Shown: piece by piece, positions 52,201 through 62,719 of the stretch
Layout: each line of letters opens with the position of its first letter
Position numbering within the stretch: the stretch's first letter is position 1
NCBI GenBank assembly: GCA_001247695.2
Contig: LGRX02035513.1
Location: 30,298-94,297 of the forward strand
Direction of reading: 5' to 3'
Length of the DNA stretch: 64,000 nucleotides
Source: Cymbomonas tetramitiformis
Lineage: Eukaryota > Chlorophyta > Pyramimonadophyceae > Pyramimonadales > Pyramimonadaceae
Program-made: the position numbers and the translations under genes
The notes under the pieces: generated by a model
What the model was told of the DNA's origin: nothing
Seen by the model: only the letters and a program-made list of their open reading frames with translations
Database searches by the model: none

Positions 52201-55200
52201 GGGCGTCGTAAGAGCTCACCCGGCTGTGGCGATGCGTGGGTGAGAGCCTCCGGTGCCGGGTGCCTTTGGTGCAGGGTGGCAAGTCCACATTTATCCGGCA
52301 GGTGGGTGCCTGCGTGCTGCTGGCACAAGTCGGGTGCTTCGTGCCCTGCTCAGCGGCGGAGATCAGCATCCGCGACAGCATCTTCGCGAGGGTCGGCGCT
52401 GGTGCGACCCCTCTCCCCTCACAGCATCTTCGCATCAAACCACACCCGGGTCAGCACATCATCACGCCTGTCCCGCGCTGCACGCCTCACATCACCCCAC
52501 CGCAGCATGCCAATGCCCCTTTGCATTCTTCACGCAACCACGTCATGTCCATCATAGCACCTTGTTACGCTCGTTAGTACGATCGGCTATATCATGCCAT
52601 CCCGCGACACCCTCACCTCACGCTGCCGTACTGAAGCCGGTGGAGGCGCTTCATCCACAGGAGACAGCCAGCTGCGCGGCGTGTCCACGTTCATGGCAGA
52701 GATGTTGGAAACGTCCTCCATCCTCAAAGCGGTACCTCCCTCGCAAAGCCCTTTCCCCCACCTGCAGGCATCCCATTGGCCCAGCCCATCTCGCCACCTG
52801 CAGGCGCCACGCCTGCCATAGCGGTGCCACCTGGCAGTAAATGGTGGCATCATACCATGATTTATAAACAGTTGTCAAATGACGTTTATATACAATGGAT
52901 ATGCTCTGCGGCCGGGGCAAGCACTGCGCAGGCACCCTGGCACCGCTCCCCTGCACCTTCCCTGGGTCACCTTACAGGCTAATTTGAGCTGTTATGCACA
53001 GGCCACCCCAGCATCGTTGATCATCATCGATGAGCTCGGGCGCGGCACGTCCACGTATGATGGCTTCGGCCTAGCCTGGGCGATCTCGGAGCACATCATC
53101 AAGCAGATTGGAGCGCCGTGCCTGTTCGCCACCCACTTCCACGAGCTGACGAGCCTGCAGGTGCTCCCTCCTCCTGCCCTGCCGGACCGGCGCGCCTCTC
53201 CAGCCTCACGCACCCGAGATCCATGCTTCCTAGAGTCGCGAACAGATGCGCCAATCAGAGATGAGAGGGATCACTTTGGTGGCCAGCCATTGGCCCCGGC
53301 CTCAAATGAGGGTTCCGGCCTCAAATGAGGGTTCCATCGTCGAGTTCATGACCCTGCTCGAGAGGCAGCCGACGTCACAGAGCAGCGCCCTGCACGCGCG
53401 CCCTGTATTCAGGCCACGCCTGCGACGCGACACAGGCGGCTGATCGGGTGCCTGAGATCGGGGCTCCGGGGACTGGGATGCTGCAGCAGGGTGCCTGAGA
53501 TCGGGGCTCCGGGACTGGGATGCTGCAGGGTGCTGAGATCCTCGGGGACTGGGATGCTGCAGGGTGCCTGAGATCGGGGCTCCGGGGACTGGGATGCTGC
53601 AGGGTGCCTGAGATCGGGGCTCCGGGGACTGGGATGCTGCAGGGTGCCTGAGATCGGGGCTCCGGGGACTGGGATGCTGCAGGGTGCCTGAGATCGGGGC
53701 TCCGGGGACTGGGATGCAGGGTGCCTGAGATCGGGGCTCCGGGGACTGGGATGCTGCAGCAGGGTGCCTGAGATCGGGGCTCCGGGGACTGGGATGCTGC
53801 AGGGTGCCTGAGATCGGGGCTCCGGGGACTGGGATGCAGCAGGGTGCCTGAGATCGGGGCTCGGGGACTGGGATGCTGCTGCAGGGTGCCTGAGATCGGG
53901 GCTCCGGGGACTGGGATGCAGCAGGGTGCCTGCGGCGTGGTGAACCGGCATGTGACCGCTCACATCGATCAGAGCTCGCGCAAGCTGACGATGCTCTACG
54001 AGGTGCGCGAGGGGGCCTGCGACCAAAGCTTCGGGATCCACTGCGCGGAGTTCGCGCATTTCCCGGAGAAGGTGCTCCAGCTCGCACGGGCCAAGGTGCG
54101 CGTCCCTCACCCCCAATTCACACACCCCTTCCAAAAGAGAGCTGAAGGCGCACGGTGGCCGGCACCCAGAGGCGCAGAGCACGGCGCGGCAAAGCCCGGA
54201 GGGGCGCAGCGCACCACTTCTGGTGGATCTGCAAAAGTGTGCCGTCATCACCAATGAACATTTGGAAGTGTTGGAATAAAGTCACGAAAAGAACATCATC
54301 TTCCTTCTTACTAATATAAGATTAGGAAAGCGTCCGTTTTATCAATGAAAAACGCGGTGGTCTGTCTTGACCCCGTCAGGACGAGTGCACGATGCGCTTT
54401 GACGGGCGGGCGCTGACAACATCATTGTGCAGGCTGCGGAATTGGAGGATTTCACACCGTCAGACATCAGTGGTAGTGGGGCATCTGTGGCGGTGGGCAA
54501 TAAGCGGAAGCGGGTGGAAGGCGTGAGCTCAGCTGGCTGGTAGGCCCAAACAACACCCCACCGCACACCCACTTCGCTATTCAATTGCAGTCGCCGCGGC
54601 CAGTAGCAATGAGAGCCCTGCGAGGCTGACCGCGCATGCAGGGGATTGCGCCCACGGCGTGGCATCTTCATTGTGCGGATAGCCACGTGGTTGCAGCTTG
54701 GCTGTGTGCTGCACCTTTCGCCCGGCTGCTTCCTCGACTTCGGCCGGCGCGCTTTCCTCGAAAAACATAGCGTAGACCAACCGTAGCGCAGTGGAACTCA
54801 GCGGCGGACAAATTGGAACTTGTGGGGCGCGAGTGACGCCCTGCGGGGGAGTGTGGCAGGGCGGCAACGAGAGCGCGGCGCTTCCTGCAGGACTTTGCCA
54901 GCTTGCCTCTGGCGGAGCTCTCCCCCGCAGAGGTAGTGCAGCTTGCTTGCCATGTCGTGCCACCATGAGACAACATGTATCGCCGAGCATGTGCAGACCA
55001 ACTTTGTCAGCCGCTCCCTGACGGACTCACTTTTGTGGATGCGCGGATGGGTAACGCAAGTATACTTCGACACACATGCGCGATTGCAAACACAGCCACA
55101 GTCAGGAGGCGGGGCTTTGTGCTGTGTTGGAGGAATCGATTTTGGGGCGCGGGAAGGCTTGCGCCCTCCTGTGACATGCGCTCCGTCCTTTGCAGTCCAA

Positions 55201-55608
55201 ACGGTTCTTTAGCATGATGGAGTGTGGGCAGAAGGTTGTATTCCTTGGTTAGGACGCTTTTTGCGGGCCAGCCAGATCTCCTGACCCTCCTTTTTCGGAG
55301 ATCACAGCTTCCCACCCCTGGCCAACAAGGATGGCGAATCTTCATGACCTCGCGCTTACCACCGCTATTACGTATGCCGGATGAATTCACGCGGCTCCGC
55401 CACATACCCGGCAATCTGCCACGACCCTTTTACTATCCTTTGACTGGCAGTTTCACATTGTTCTTGTGGCTGAAGATGCGTCGGGGTTGCTGCCAAGCAG
55501 GCTGTGACCAAGGTGCAGCAGCTGAGAGATGACCTTGATCACGATGCCTCTGAATCGAGCTCACTACAAAAGCTTCTGGCAACACTGTCATCAAAGGCTG
55601 CCGTTTGA
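43288..55608 (+). CDS. MSH2: DNA mismatch repair protein MSH2 (about 26 exons)
   Basis: Spliced exons follow MSH2 from end to end, and all introns are GT-AG except before exon 9. Exons: 43288-43336, 43453-43505, 43591-43658, 43739-43857, 43996-44117, 44339-44497, 45242-45334, 45620-45749, ~46103-46197, 46661-46842, 47091-47214, 47434-47555, 47901-48049, 48285-48329, 48426-48521, 49017-49058, 50081-50188, 51309-51400, 51674-51815, 52275-52401, 52661-52731, 53002-53160, 53925-54095, 54433-54522, 54891-54932, 55501-55608. The N-terminal mismatch-binding region starts AVRFFDRKD; the lever has RALNTF and WLKQPLLDL. The ATPase has the Walker A motif GPNM-GGKST split by the 51816-52274 intron, STFMAEMLE, Walker [17 protein letters not shown] and THFHEL. 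The protein acts with MSH6 or MSH3 in recognising mismatches. Phases agree at almost every junction. Problems: a compensated frame shift in exon 6 and no AG before exon 9. Confidence 0.93.
44671..45215. repeat. MSH2 intron 6 minisatellite, 68-70-bp unit, about 8 copies
   Basis: CAATACAGAG recurs at 44671, 44740, 44810, 44878 and onward. The unit includes CACTGTCCCCGCACTG and ACCTCGCTTCATACC. It fills most of the intron and ends just before the acceptor of exon 7. Confidence 0.92.
46455..46660. repeat. MSH2 intron 9 minisatellite carrying the exon 10 acceptor
   Basis: Five roughly 48-54-bp units each contain CTGTCA(G/C)GGGTGTTACATGCGT or a variant. The real junction is CTGTCAG followed by exon sequence GGGCGTTACATGCGT, so the unit spans acceptor and exon start. 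Confidence 0.9.
47222..47402. repeat. MSH2 intron 11 minisatellite, 45-bp unit, 4 copies
   Basis: CGCGGTGGTCCTGCA recurs at 47236, 47281, 47326 and 47371, exactly 45 bp apart. Confidence 0.92.
47721..47825. repeat. MSH2 intron 12 minisatellite, 35-bp unit, 3 copies
   Basis: AGCACAAGGGGTGGCGGCAA recurs at 47721, 47756 and 47791. Confidence 0.92.
48513..48720. repeat. MSH2 intron 15 repeats carrying the exon 15 donor
   Basis: CTTCCAGGTGAGGGCT, which at 48515-48530 spans the real exon end and GT donor, is repeated within roughly 60-bp units near 48573 and 48645. The units continue with CTCCCCCATCAGYGAGGC. Confidence 0.9.
49165..50080. repeat. MSH2 intron 16 minisatellite, about 43-bp unit, roughly 21 copies
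   Basis: Units read GGCAGGCACTGAATAGAGAT then TAGGGGTGGTGGGGCTTGC with indels. The real acceptor is GCGGCAG followed by exon GCACTGAAGCAG, so each unit repeats the acceptor and first eight exon bases. Confidence 0.93.
50228..50335. repeat. MSH2 intron 17 repeat a, about 33-bp unit, 3 copies
   Basis: CTGGGCTGACCTCCAAGGGA occurs three times in tandem with CCCTGCCAGGGCG between copies. Confidence 0.88.
50461..51245. repeat. MSH2 intron 17 repeat b, about 40-bp unit, roughly 18 copies
   Basis: The unit GTCAATCAAGGGTGATGATG with GAGTCCTGCCTCACGC repeats with many small indels up to near the acceptor of exon 18. Confidence 0.92.
51855..51990. repeat. MSH2 intron 19 short tandem repeat
   Basis: About three copies of a unit of about 41 bp containing CCCTCGGATCAATATTTTCC and GGGAGCGTATTRTGAC. 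Confidence 0.88.
53455..53924. repeat. MSH2 intron 22 minisatellite, about 40-bp unit, 12 copies, carrying the exon 23 acceptor
   Basis: The unit is GGTGCCTGAGATCGGGGCTC followed by CGGGGACTGGGATGCTGCAG. The real junction is GCAGCAG followed by GGTGCCTGCGGC, so the unit begins with the exon start and ends with the acceptor. Confidence 0.93.
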
Positions 55609-56457
55609 GTTTCCTCTGTAATCATAGTAATGCATCCCAATAACGCGTAGAATTGCACCATACTTTGCCAATTGCATCCTAACTGCCTGTGCAAGTGTAC
55701 CGGCTTCCACAAATCTGCCATAATAGACATCTTAGTACTCCAATGTTGCCACCTGTATGTTCAATACACGTTCAACCTGCCATTATAATATCATAGATTA
55801 GTCATTCAACCTGGAGTATGCGGGGGCAGATGACACAAAGTGATCCCCACACTCAATGCCATTCATGGGATATTATTATGATGTTCTGTGCAAAGAGTTG
55901 CGAGAAGGACTTCTGACCTACTCGATACATCAGGGCACTGTTACGTTTGATCCTCTTGATCCTTATATGCTTAGTGGTGCCACGTTGACCGGATCCTGGG
56001 GCTTGCTTGCTTTTGCGGCACGTCCACGTAAACATTCAGAATAGATTGACACGAACCCTGCCGAAGTGTAACGCCGTAACCATACCAGTGGAGCCGATAC
56101 TTTGGTTATGATTGCATTCGAATTGTTTGGGCTGACGTTCTTGAACTCGGTTGCTGCCCCGCTTCCTTCCACAGCTCCGCTTTCTTCCGCCCTGTTATGA
56201 AGTGCCTCTCGCAGGCTCTGGTATATTTAGAGTGCGTGAAAGTAATACAGCTGCAGGACCTACCGTATGTATACACATACTGATCTGCATACATAAGTAT
56301 GATGCGTGAACGGGATACTTCCTGCTGGACTTCTTCCCGCATAAATCACATCTGCCTTCCAGCATGAATCACATATATTTGACGTCTTTTCGCATAAATC
56401 GCTTAGATGATCAGCAACTGGCTGAGCTCGATCAGTTATGAGAGTAGAGAGGTGCCG
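55609..56457. other. MSH2 3' flank, no supported gene
   Basis: AT-rich sequence after the MSH2 stop. No clear coding signal or repeat. Confidence 0.45.
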
Positions 56458-57118
56458 TTAACACGCATACGTATGCTTGCGCGACTCGAGCCATTCAGCG
56501 TTCATTAGAATTCCGTATCCCCCAAAATGGCTACGGGTGCTCCACCGAAGATAAGGATCCCCGAAAATAAGAATTTTTGGGGACGGACGATAAGGTCTGC
56601 GGGATCTACAACCCACATGCCTTCGATCACACATTTTTTGGATGCACGGGCGGATAGATCGTGTCGGAACATTGCGTAAATCGTCGAAAGCCGGTTGGTT
56701 GCATGAAATGCCAGTCCGCGCCGGCTTGCGGTGTTTTGCATTAAATGATAAAAACGTTGACTTAATTAATCCGTCCAGCGCCTTATTTTTGGTGGAGCAC
56801 CCGTAGGTAAACGGAAGGAACTTTCTCCTTTTGCGTTTCTGGTCGAATAACTTTTCAATATGGATTTTGTCAATGTACAGTACCCCGTCATTAACGGCTG
56901 AAAACACCATCATCCAATGGGATTTTCGTATGTAAGTCAATATGATCGTCGGATTGGCATTCCGTCATCGTTACCCGTTGCGATTTGAGTTTTACTGCTC
57001 TGTCGATCAAGTATAAAGTAGTTTGCAATTTGAATACACTCCGGCAGGCAGTCAGGCTCCACGATCCACAAAGCTGAAAGCACTCGCATCTCAGCATGTG
57101 TAACGAAAGCAAGTACAA
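56458..57118 (-). pseudogene. Degenerate ORFs, possibly a Tc1/mariner transposase remnant
   Basis: Two overlapping minus-strand ORFs (56458-56940 and 56891-57118) give pieces such as VLYIDKIHIEKLF and STKNKALDGLIKSTFL. These faintly resemble the H-V-D-E-K-W-F and K-x-x-I-T-K-V-M-F-L blocks of mariner-like transposases. The catalytic Asp and other motifs cannot be placed with confidence. It may be unrelated. Confidence 0.2.
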
Positions 57119-57234
57119 GCTATGCGAGCAGTTCAGTTTGTCCTCTCCTCAGTTACAAACTCCAACTGCGACGCATCAAGTTCCGATTGGTCGGACCGAG
57201 CAACCATTCCTTCACCGGGATTAAAAATCTCAGA

Positions 57235-58133
57235 ATGCTTACGCTTCTGAGACTCTCGTGCATTATTGTAAGCTTGCTTGTCATGGCCACAAATACTTGC
57301 GCTCAGTCCGCGGAATCGGTCTACATCCGTGGAATCTACTCCCCGGACGAGTTCAATACGACCGTGAAGGCACACTTGCCAACTTCGGTGCGCCGGGCTA
57401 CGGTACCAAAATTCTGGGCTAGCTTCGCTATCACTGGGGTCATTCAGGCTGATCTGCGACAGACTATACGGAGTCACTGGGGTCATTCAGTCTGCTCTGC
57501 GACAGACTATACGGAGTCACTGGGGTCATTCAGCTGCTCTGCGACAGACTATACGGAGTCACTGGGGTCATTCAGGCCGCTCTGCGACAGACTATACGGG
57601 GTCACGGGGGGTCATTCAGCCGCTCGACGTAAGGAGAACCTCTTTGAGAACGTTTCAACAGGCGTTGGGAATTACTATTACTTCATCATGGAGCAGCGGC
57701 CAACTGCTCGGTCATCGATATGGCCTTAAGGGCCCAAGAGAATGGACACGCCGACGCCTGTGTTATCATTGACGATCCCACAACGAATGATGTGCTACCG
57801 GGAACGTTATCTCACAGCGGTGACAAGCACGATTATCTTTCGAGCCTCGTGCTAACGATATCAGTGATCTTGGCATCGTTCGAAGTAGAAGCTGCCCTTG
57901 TGTACTACGCTCAAACGGAAGGCCACCTTGTCCAGATCGACTTTCGCAGCTCGCGCGAAAAAACTTACAGTACAACTGTCGATGTGCAGTTTTGGTCGAG
58001 TTCCTTTGGATGCGACACACGGACACAGCGCAGTGCCACCTGGCAGACCGCTTCCTTCATCGGCTATCCGAAATTTTACTCTGGCTGGAGCATAACAATC
58101 GTAACGTTTCACCCCTCGTTATACGGTATATAA
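57235..58133 (+). CDS. Unidentified gene, 5' part, with predicted signal peptide
   Basis: ATG at 57235 starts a hydrophobic leader (MLTLLRLSCIIVSLLVMAT, then a likely cleavage after CAQSAES). It is followed by a polar segment (YIRGIYSPDEFNTTV) up to about 57430. An intron-like satellite follows, then two coding-looking stretches near 57620-57780 and 57860-58130. The latter contains a possible transmembrane helix (SSLVLTISVILASF) and FWSSSFGCDTRTQ. Exon borders were not resolved. The protein is not recognised; a secreted or single-pass membrane protein is likely. The coding-looking part ends just before the foldback element at 58219. Confidence 0.4.
57435..57615. repeat. 36-39-bp tandem repeat in the unidentified gene
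   Basis: The unit GACTATACGGAGTCACTGGG plus GTCATTCAG and CTGCTCTGCGACA repeats about four times. Each copy ends in TCATTCAG, an acceptor-like sequence, as in the MSH2 introns. Confidence 0.88.
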
Positions 58134-58218
58134 CTGCCCAAGTGGTTACGACGAACCCGCCTGCAATAATGGATGATGTCTGAGCCGCGGCGGGAGATAT
58201 TGCAGCCTTCAACCCAGC

Positions 58219-59600
58219 TTTGACACATATTGGGACACTTTGACACATATTGGGACACTTTGACACATATTAGGACATTTTGACACATATTGGGCCAATG
58301 TGTGTCAAAGTGTCCCAATATGTGCCTCGATCGTTCCAAAACATAAATCGACTGTTCCACGTGCGAATATTATCTACGTGACATTGATTTCACAGAAAGT
58401 GTATCCAAATTGCTATTTATCCGACATAAAATGCGAAAGGCGGGGAAATGCAAAGGCGGCGCAATCTTCGACAGCTCGGTTCCATAGGCATTTAAAAATC
58501 GGTTATGACAGGGGGGAAATATTCTCAAGGGCGGGAATCTACAACCCGATTGACAAATAAATAAAAATAGAATGTGTGGAATAATTTCTCAGGGGATAGG
58601 TCGGGTCGGGGTAGAGGGTGAGGGTGCAATAATCCCAAAAGCCTAAAATTTTAAATCGGGACCCCTCACCCCCCCACACACACCACCCCACCCCCACCCC
58701 CCCACCCCCTCACCCTCACCACACTCTATCCTCTCCCCCCCCCCGCCCCCCGCCCTCTCACCACCACCCCCTCCCCATCTCTCGGCGGAGGGGGCGGGGG
58801 GGTGGGGGGAGACGCGGCGGGGGGGGGTGTCCTCCCACGATTTTGATTTTTAATTCACTTAGTTCGCTCCCGGGCCGCCCCCGCCCTATTCCCTGAAATT
58901 CGTATAAGGTTTTACTTTTCCGGGAGCAAATTTTGATTGTTTCCGGAACAATTAACTTTTAATTTTCCCCGTAACAATGAATTTTGGCTACGGACACGCA
59001 TATTTAGGGTTTAGTGAGAGCTTATGGGGTTTATCCAGTAGCCAGGCACCCTAAAAACCTAACACTAAACCCTACATATGCTTTCCCGTAGCCAAAATCC
59101 ATTGTTACGGGGAAAATCAAAAGTTAATTGTTCCGGAAACAATCAAAATTTGCTCCCAGAATAATATAGTTTATTCCGCATATTCTATTTTTATTTATTT
59201 TTCACCCGTTTTATAGACTTCCTCCCTTGAGAATATATATTTTCCTGACATAACCGATTGTTAAATGCCTATGGAACCGAGCTGTCGAAGATTTTAATAC
59301 ACTCTCTGTAAAATTAATGCAACGTAGATAGTATTCGCACGTGGAATAGTCGAGTCATGTTCTGGAACGATCGAGGCACATATTGGGACACTTTGACACA
59401 TATTGGGACAGTAGGGGTACATATTGGGACACTTTGACACATATTGGGACAGTAGGGGACACATATTGGGACACTTTGACACATATTGGGACAGTAGGGA
59501 CACATGTTGGGACAGTGGAGACACATATTGGGACATGTCCCAATATGTATCAAAGTGTCCCAATATGTGTCCGACACATATTGGGACATGTCCAAATATG
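58219..59600. mobile_element. Large palindromic foldback element
   Basis: The outermost parts are 20-bp tandem units (TTTGACACATATTGGGACAC) in opposite orientation at 58219-58325 and about 59376-59590. Next inward, 58325-58590 is the inverted near-copy of about 59160-59377 (for example CCTCGATCGTTCC and its complement). A third arm pairs 58905-58992 with 59085-59180. The loop near 59000-59085 holds TTTAGGGTTTAG-like and CCTAAAAACCTAA-like motifs. A C-rich block (58650-58760) interrupts only the left arm. No transposase ORF. Confidence 0.75.
58650..58835. repeat. Cytosine-rich then guanine-rich low-complexity tract
   Basis: About 110 bases are almost only C with A and T, followed by about 45 bases of G-rich runs. 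The tract could form i-motif/G-quadruplex structures. It is also a place where assembly errors are likely. Confidence 0.85.
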
Positions 59601-59807
59601 GGCCCTTTTGCTACACTGGCCGCAATGTCATTTTGTTGTCTTTGCATTAGCTCTAATGCGTCCACAATTTATTGAACAGCACTGGTGCTGCGTGGATGTG
59701 GCATTCCTGATTGAATAACTTCAAGTATCAGTGTACCATGGAAAGTGGAAACGTCAACGTGAACTGCTCCGACCGCATTTTCACAGAACTGGGCACCCAC
59801 TTCACAG

Positions 59808-60143
59808 AACTGGAAGGTGCACGAATGTGTAGGAGATGAAGACGGCGTGCATCCTTTGCTTGAAAGCGTAGTATACCACCCAACTCTCGTGGCGGATAGC
59901 GTTCAATATCGAGGCTCCTTAAACGATGCCATTGCTTCTCAGTTTATCTGCAGCGCGTTTTCAGCAGACTATGACAAGCCGGCAATCTGTCAACCGTGCC
60001 GTACCTTTAGCCTTTGCGACATTGGACAAAAAGGTTCTCAAGCGTGTGCTCTGAACCCTTTCGTAGCAACAACCTGCGTTGAGAATAAAAGTGGCTTTAT
60101 GATTGCGAGTGCCCTGCTGGCTCTGAAGGCGCCACTACTTTAA
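59808..60143 (+). CDS. Unidentified gene, Cys-rich middle exon
   Basis: The frame opens at an acceptor-like TTCACAG (59801-59807), which is duplicated 21 bases upstream. It reads NWKVHECVGDEDGVHPL, then a Cys-rich part (FICSAF, ICQPCRTFSLC, ACALNPF, TTCVENK). Spaced Cys residues and the adjacent hydrophobic C-terminal piece fit an extracellular domain. It probably belongs to the gene starting at 57235, with the foldback element lying in an intron. No family was recognised. Confidence 0.4.
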   Translation, partial: NWKVHECVGDEDGVHPLLESVVYHPTLVADSVQYRGSLNDAIASQFICSAFSADYDKPAICQPCRTFSLCDIGQKGSQACALNPFVATTCVENKSGFMIASALLALKAPLL

Positions 60144-60383
60144 TACCTGGCGGGCACAAAGTTCTCATCAGCGATTGTCGAGAGGTCGATCACTATAAAA
60201 CTCACTGCCTGGGCGACGGCGTGTCTTGCACCAATCTTAACGGAGGCTACACGCACGTGCAGCTGCTACAACGGCGGGAATTATTTGGAGATCGAGGACT
60301 CCTGCAACATTGACAAAGTCTCTTCCTCAACATCTCTGGGAGCAGGCGCAATTATCGCGATCGTCTCCTCTGTAGTGATTTAA
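60144..60383 (+). CDS. Unidentified gene, Cys-containing piece with start of a membrane helix
   Basis: One frame gives DCREVDHYKTHCLGDGVSC and another NGGNYLEIEDSCNIDKVSS followed by SLGAGAIIAIVSSVVI up to a stop at 60379-60381. The hydrophobic end may be the first half of a membrane helix completed by the exon at 61324, because both sites share CTCCTCTGTAG. Confidence 0.3.
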   Translation, partial: YLAGTKFSSAIVERSITIKLTAWATACLAPILTEATRTCSCYNGGNYLEIEDSCNIDKVSSSTSLGAGAIIAIVSSVVI

Positions 60384-61323
60384 TTACACTCTGGCTTATC
60401 GACTGGCATGCACCAAGCAACAGAGGCATCCGATATTACACGGACCGCGACTTACATGTACACCGGGCGATACCACTGGCACACATACGCGACGCTTTAC
60501 CCGGCGCGGGCGGGGCATGCAAGGCTGCAATGATGATTTACGGATGCGAAGTTGTATGGCACTGAGATTAATGTATGCGTACAATAATGTACGCAACGTG
60601 AATTCGCGGTGACGAGGCGCACCAGGTTTCAGTATATAATGGCGCAAAATACAATAGGTCCTCGACCGCATCTGAAATTCGTACCAAAGATCACTGAAAT
60701 AAGTTACCAATAATTATGCTCACACGTATGTAATCTGTTGCAATGTCTCGGTAGCCGGATGTATATGTGCACACCATGTAACAAATCTATCCTGAGCGAC
60801 ACTTTGGACTCCGCTAGTTAGCTTACACACAAACAATACTGACAATCCGTAAGTGGCGTACGGTAGATATACCAGAGCATGGCTCTGACATAAGTCTGAT
60901 ACCATACCTGGCCGTTTGGTCGTGTCATGTAACTGTCGTTACTGACATGGCGTGGTCATGGACAAATGTCTGCGACACAAATTTGTTCGGACCCAGTGTG
61001 TCCAAAAAGATGTGACCGTTGAATACTGGATGGGTATCATTCGGCATCTCTAATTACGTGCCATCATTGTCACCACACCCGATCTGGGTATTTGTAGTAG
61101 TATAACCACTGATGATCGCGTGTGTACAAGAAATCAATGGTGGTTCATCACCTCGCTCACGTGCCAAGTATCATAATCAATAATTTTGAAATCCGTTACC
61201 AACACCGACGGTAGTATGTATATGATCATACTCCACCATCTCGGTAACCGGATGCACATATGCGCAATGTCGAGGTGTGTATAATCACTCCGCCGGTGGT
61301 CGACATGCTCGTCATCTCAGTGC
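60384..61323. other. Non-coding stretch, possible intron
   Basis: Only short weak ORFs on either strand. If the flanking exons belong together this is an intron of about 1 kb. Confidence 0.4.
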
Positions 61324-61569
61324 GTGTTTTGCTGTGTGTCATCACTAATCTCCTCTGTAGTTATCATGTTCCTTGTGATGGTTGCGCTGCTTGTGAAAGG
61401 GATCACGTCAGATTGGCTCATGGCGATGTTCAGAAGATTCAGCGCTCTTCAGAAAGAAAGTCCAGCACCAGGAGCGTCGGTATCGTCTGCGGACGCTGCT
61501 GCTCGTCCTGATGAGGAAGCAGGCGCAGAAGACGTGCTCTCATCAGATGAGGAGCCCATGCGTCCTTGA
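61324..61569 (+). CDS. Unidentified gene, possible last exon: membrane helix and acidic tail
   Basis: VVIMFLVMVALLVKG is a clear transmembrane helix. It is followed by basic MAMFRRFSALQK and an acidic, Ser/Glu-rich tail (DEEAGAEDVLSSDEEP) ending in a stop. This is the layout of a type I membrane protein's end. The true exon likely begins at the acceptor CTCTGTAG near 61355 rather than at the ATG. Confidence 0.4.
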   Translation: MFCCVSSLISSVVIMFLVMVALLVKGITSDWLMAMFRRFSALQKESPAPGASVSSADAAARPDEEAGAEDVLSSDEEPMRP

Positions 61570-62291
61570 AAGTAGCAGTCTAGTTTCCCTTTGCAGTGCT
61601 TGATACCGGTCTGACATGTTTTAGGGCGTAGCGGGTACCCCCTGTCTGTGCGGCGCGGGAGTATATGAAACATGTTTATATAACTACTGTATCTGCACAC
61701 AGGCGCAAACCATTGTGCGAGCAGTGTGTGCATACTTCGTATATATCATGCCATTTCAATCGTGAGATGCGGACCTTACAACAAAGTTCATTCTTCCTCT
61801 TATATTAAACATCAACCCTGGTATACCACAACTCACTTGCCGCGTGTACCAAACACAGAGGCATTCGATCTCTTATATCTCTCGTGTACATTCACAATAC
61901 CATGATATCCGATACAAATGTACGCAAATGACACCCTACATATACTTCCTATATATCAACATATACTTCCTATATACACCCTGCCGCGCTGCGCACGTGG
62001 ACGCAACCATCAAAACAGGGGCACCTACATACAGGCCCTGGAAGCGTTCCGGACGGTATCACCCACCACGGGGTAAGAAATGACGGCATCACCATTAAGG
62101 GCAATACACTCTTACAGTGTTCCAACCAATCCCACATAAGTGACAAGTGGGTACTCGTCTAAGAGTCCTACATACATATATGTATTTTCATGCATACCCA
62201 GATTCATATTTATGCTGTGCCACTGCAATGACATATATTCAGCACATCGCTCCTTATATATATATATATATACAATTGAACTGGATCTCAC
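61570..62291. other. Intergenic, no supported gene
   Basis: AT-rich with short TATA/ATATAT runs (for example near 62255-62270). Nothing coding was recognised. Confidence 0.5.
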
Positions 62292-62681
62292 ATGAACGAA
62301 ATGGCGCCTTGGTCTGTCATAATGGCTCGTTGCAAAGACTTAGCATGTCGCTTGTCTTGCAAACCACGGGAATCTGAACACTTTAAATACAATTGTGACG
62401 GTCATTCCAGAAAGCATTCACATGTTTTGCACCACCGCTTGGAACCAATCCTCTATTTACAATTGACACAGAATTGTTACAGGACTGCAATTGTCACCAC
62501 TGACTGTAGTGGGTGCCAAAAGGTTTACGATAGTAAAAGCTTCGACGTAGGAAGAACAATATGTGGTCAGTATGTCAAAACTATTTACACAATCTACCAC
62601 CAAGGCAGTCCAAACTTCACTGTTTATCATATGACGACATTAGTGCACATCCATATGCCATTAACAGTAGTCATTAATTAA
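62292..62681 (+). CDS. Hypothetical Cys/His-rich ORF, 129 residues
   Basis: The translation has ACRLSCKPRESEHF, YNCDGHSRKHSHVLHH and later DCSGCQKVYDS with ICGQYVKTIYTIYH. These are loosely spaced Cys/His pairs that could be degenerate zinc fingers, perhaps BED-type. No domain is certain. The next ORF (62720) has a better finger, so both may be exons of one gene. Confidence 0.3.
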   Translation: MNEMAPWSVIMARCKDLACRLSCKPRESEHFKYNCDGHSRKHSHVLHHRLEPILYLQLTQNCYRTAIVTTDCSGCQKVYDSKSFDVGRTICGQYVKTIYTIYHQGSPNFTVYHMTTLVHIHMPLTVVIN

Positions 62682-62719
62682 CACACACGTGGCAGTATTG
62701 GAAACGTAATGAACAACGC

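Noticed and set aside
53302..54254. Minus-strand ORFs of 261 and 281 residues opposite MSH2
   Set aside because: They translate the intron 22 minisatellite; the plus strand carries a conserved, phase-consistent MSH2 exon here.
59000..59085. Internal telomere repeat
   Set aside because: Only isolated TTTAGGG-like words occur, not a tandem array; noted only as part of the foldback loop.
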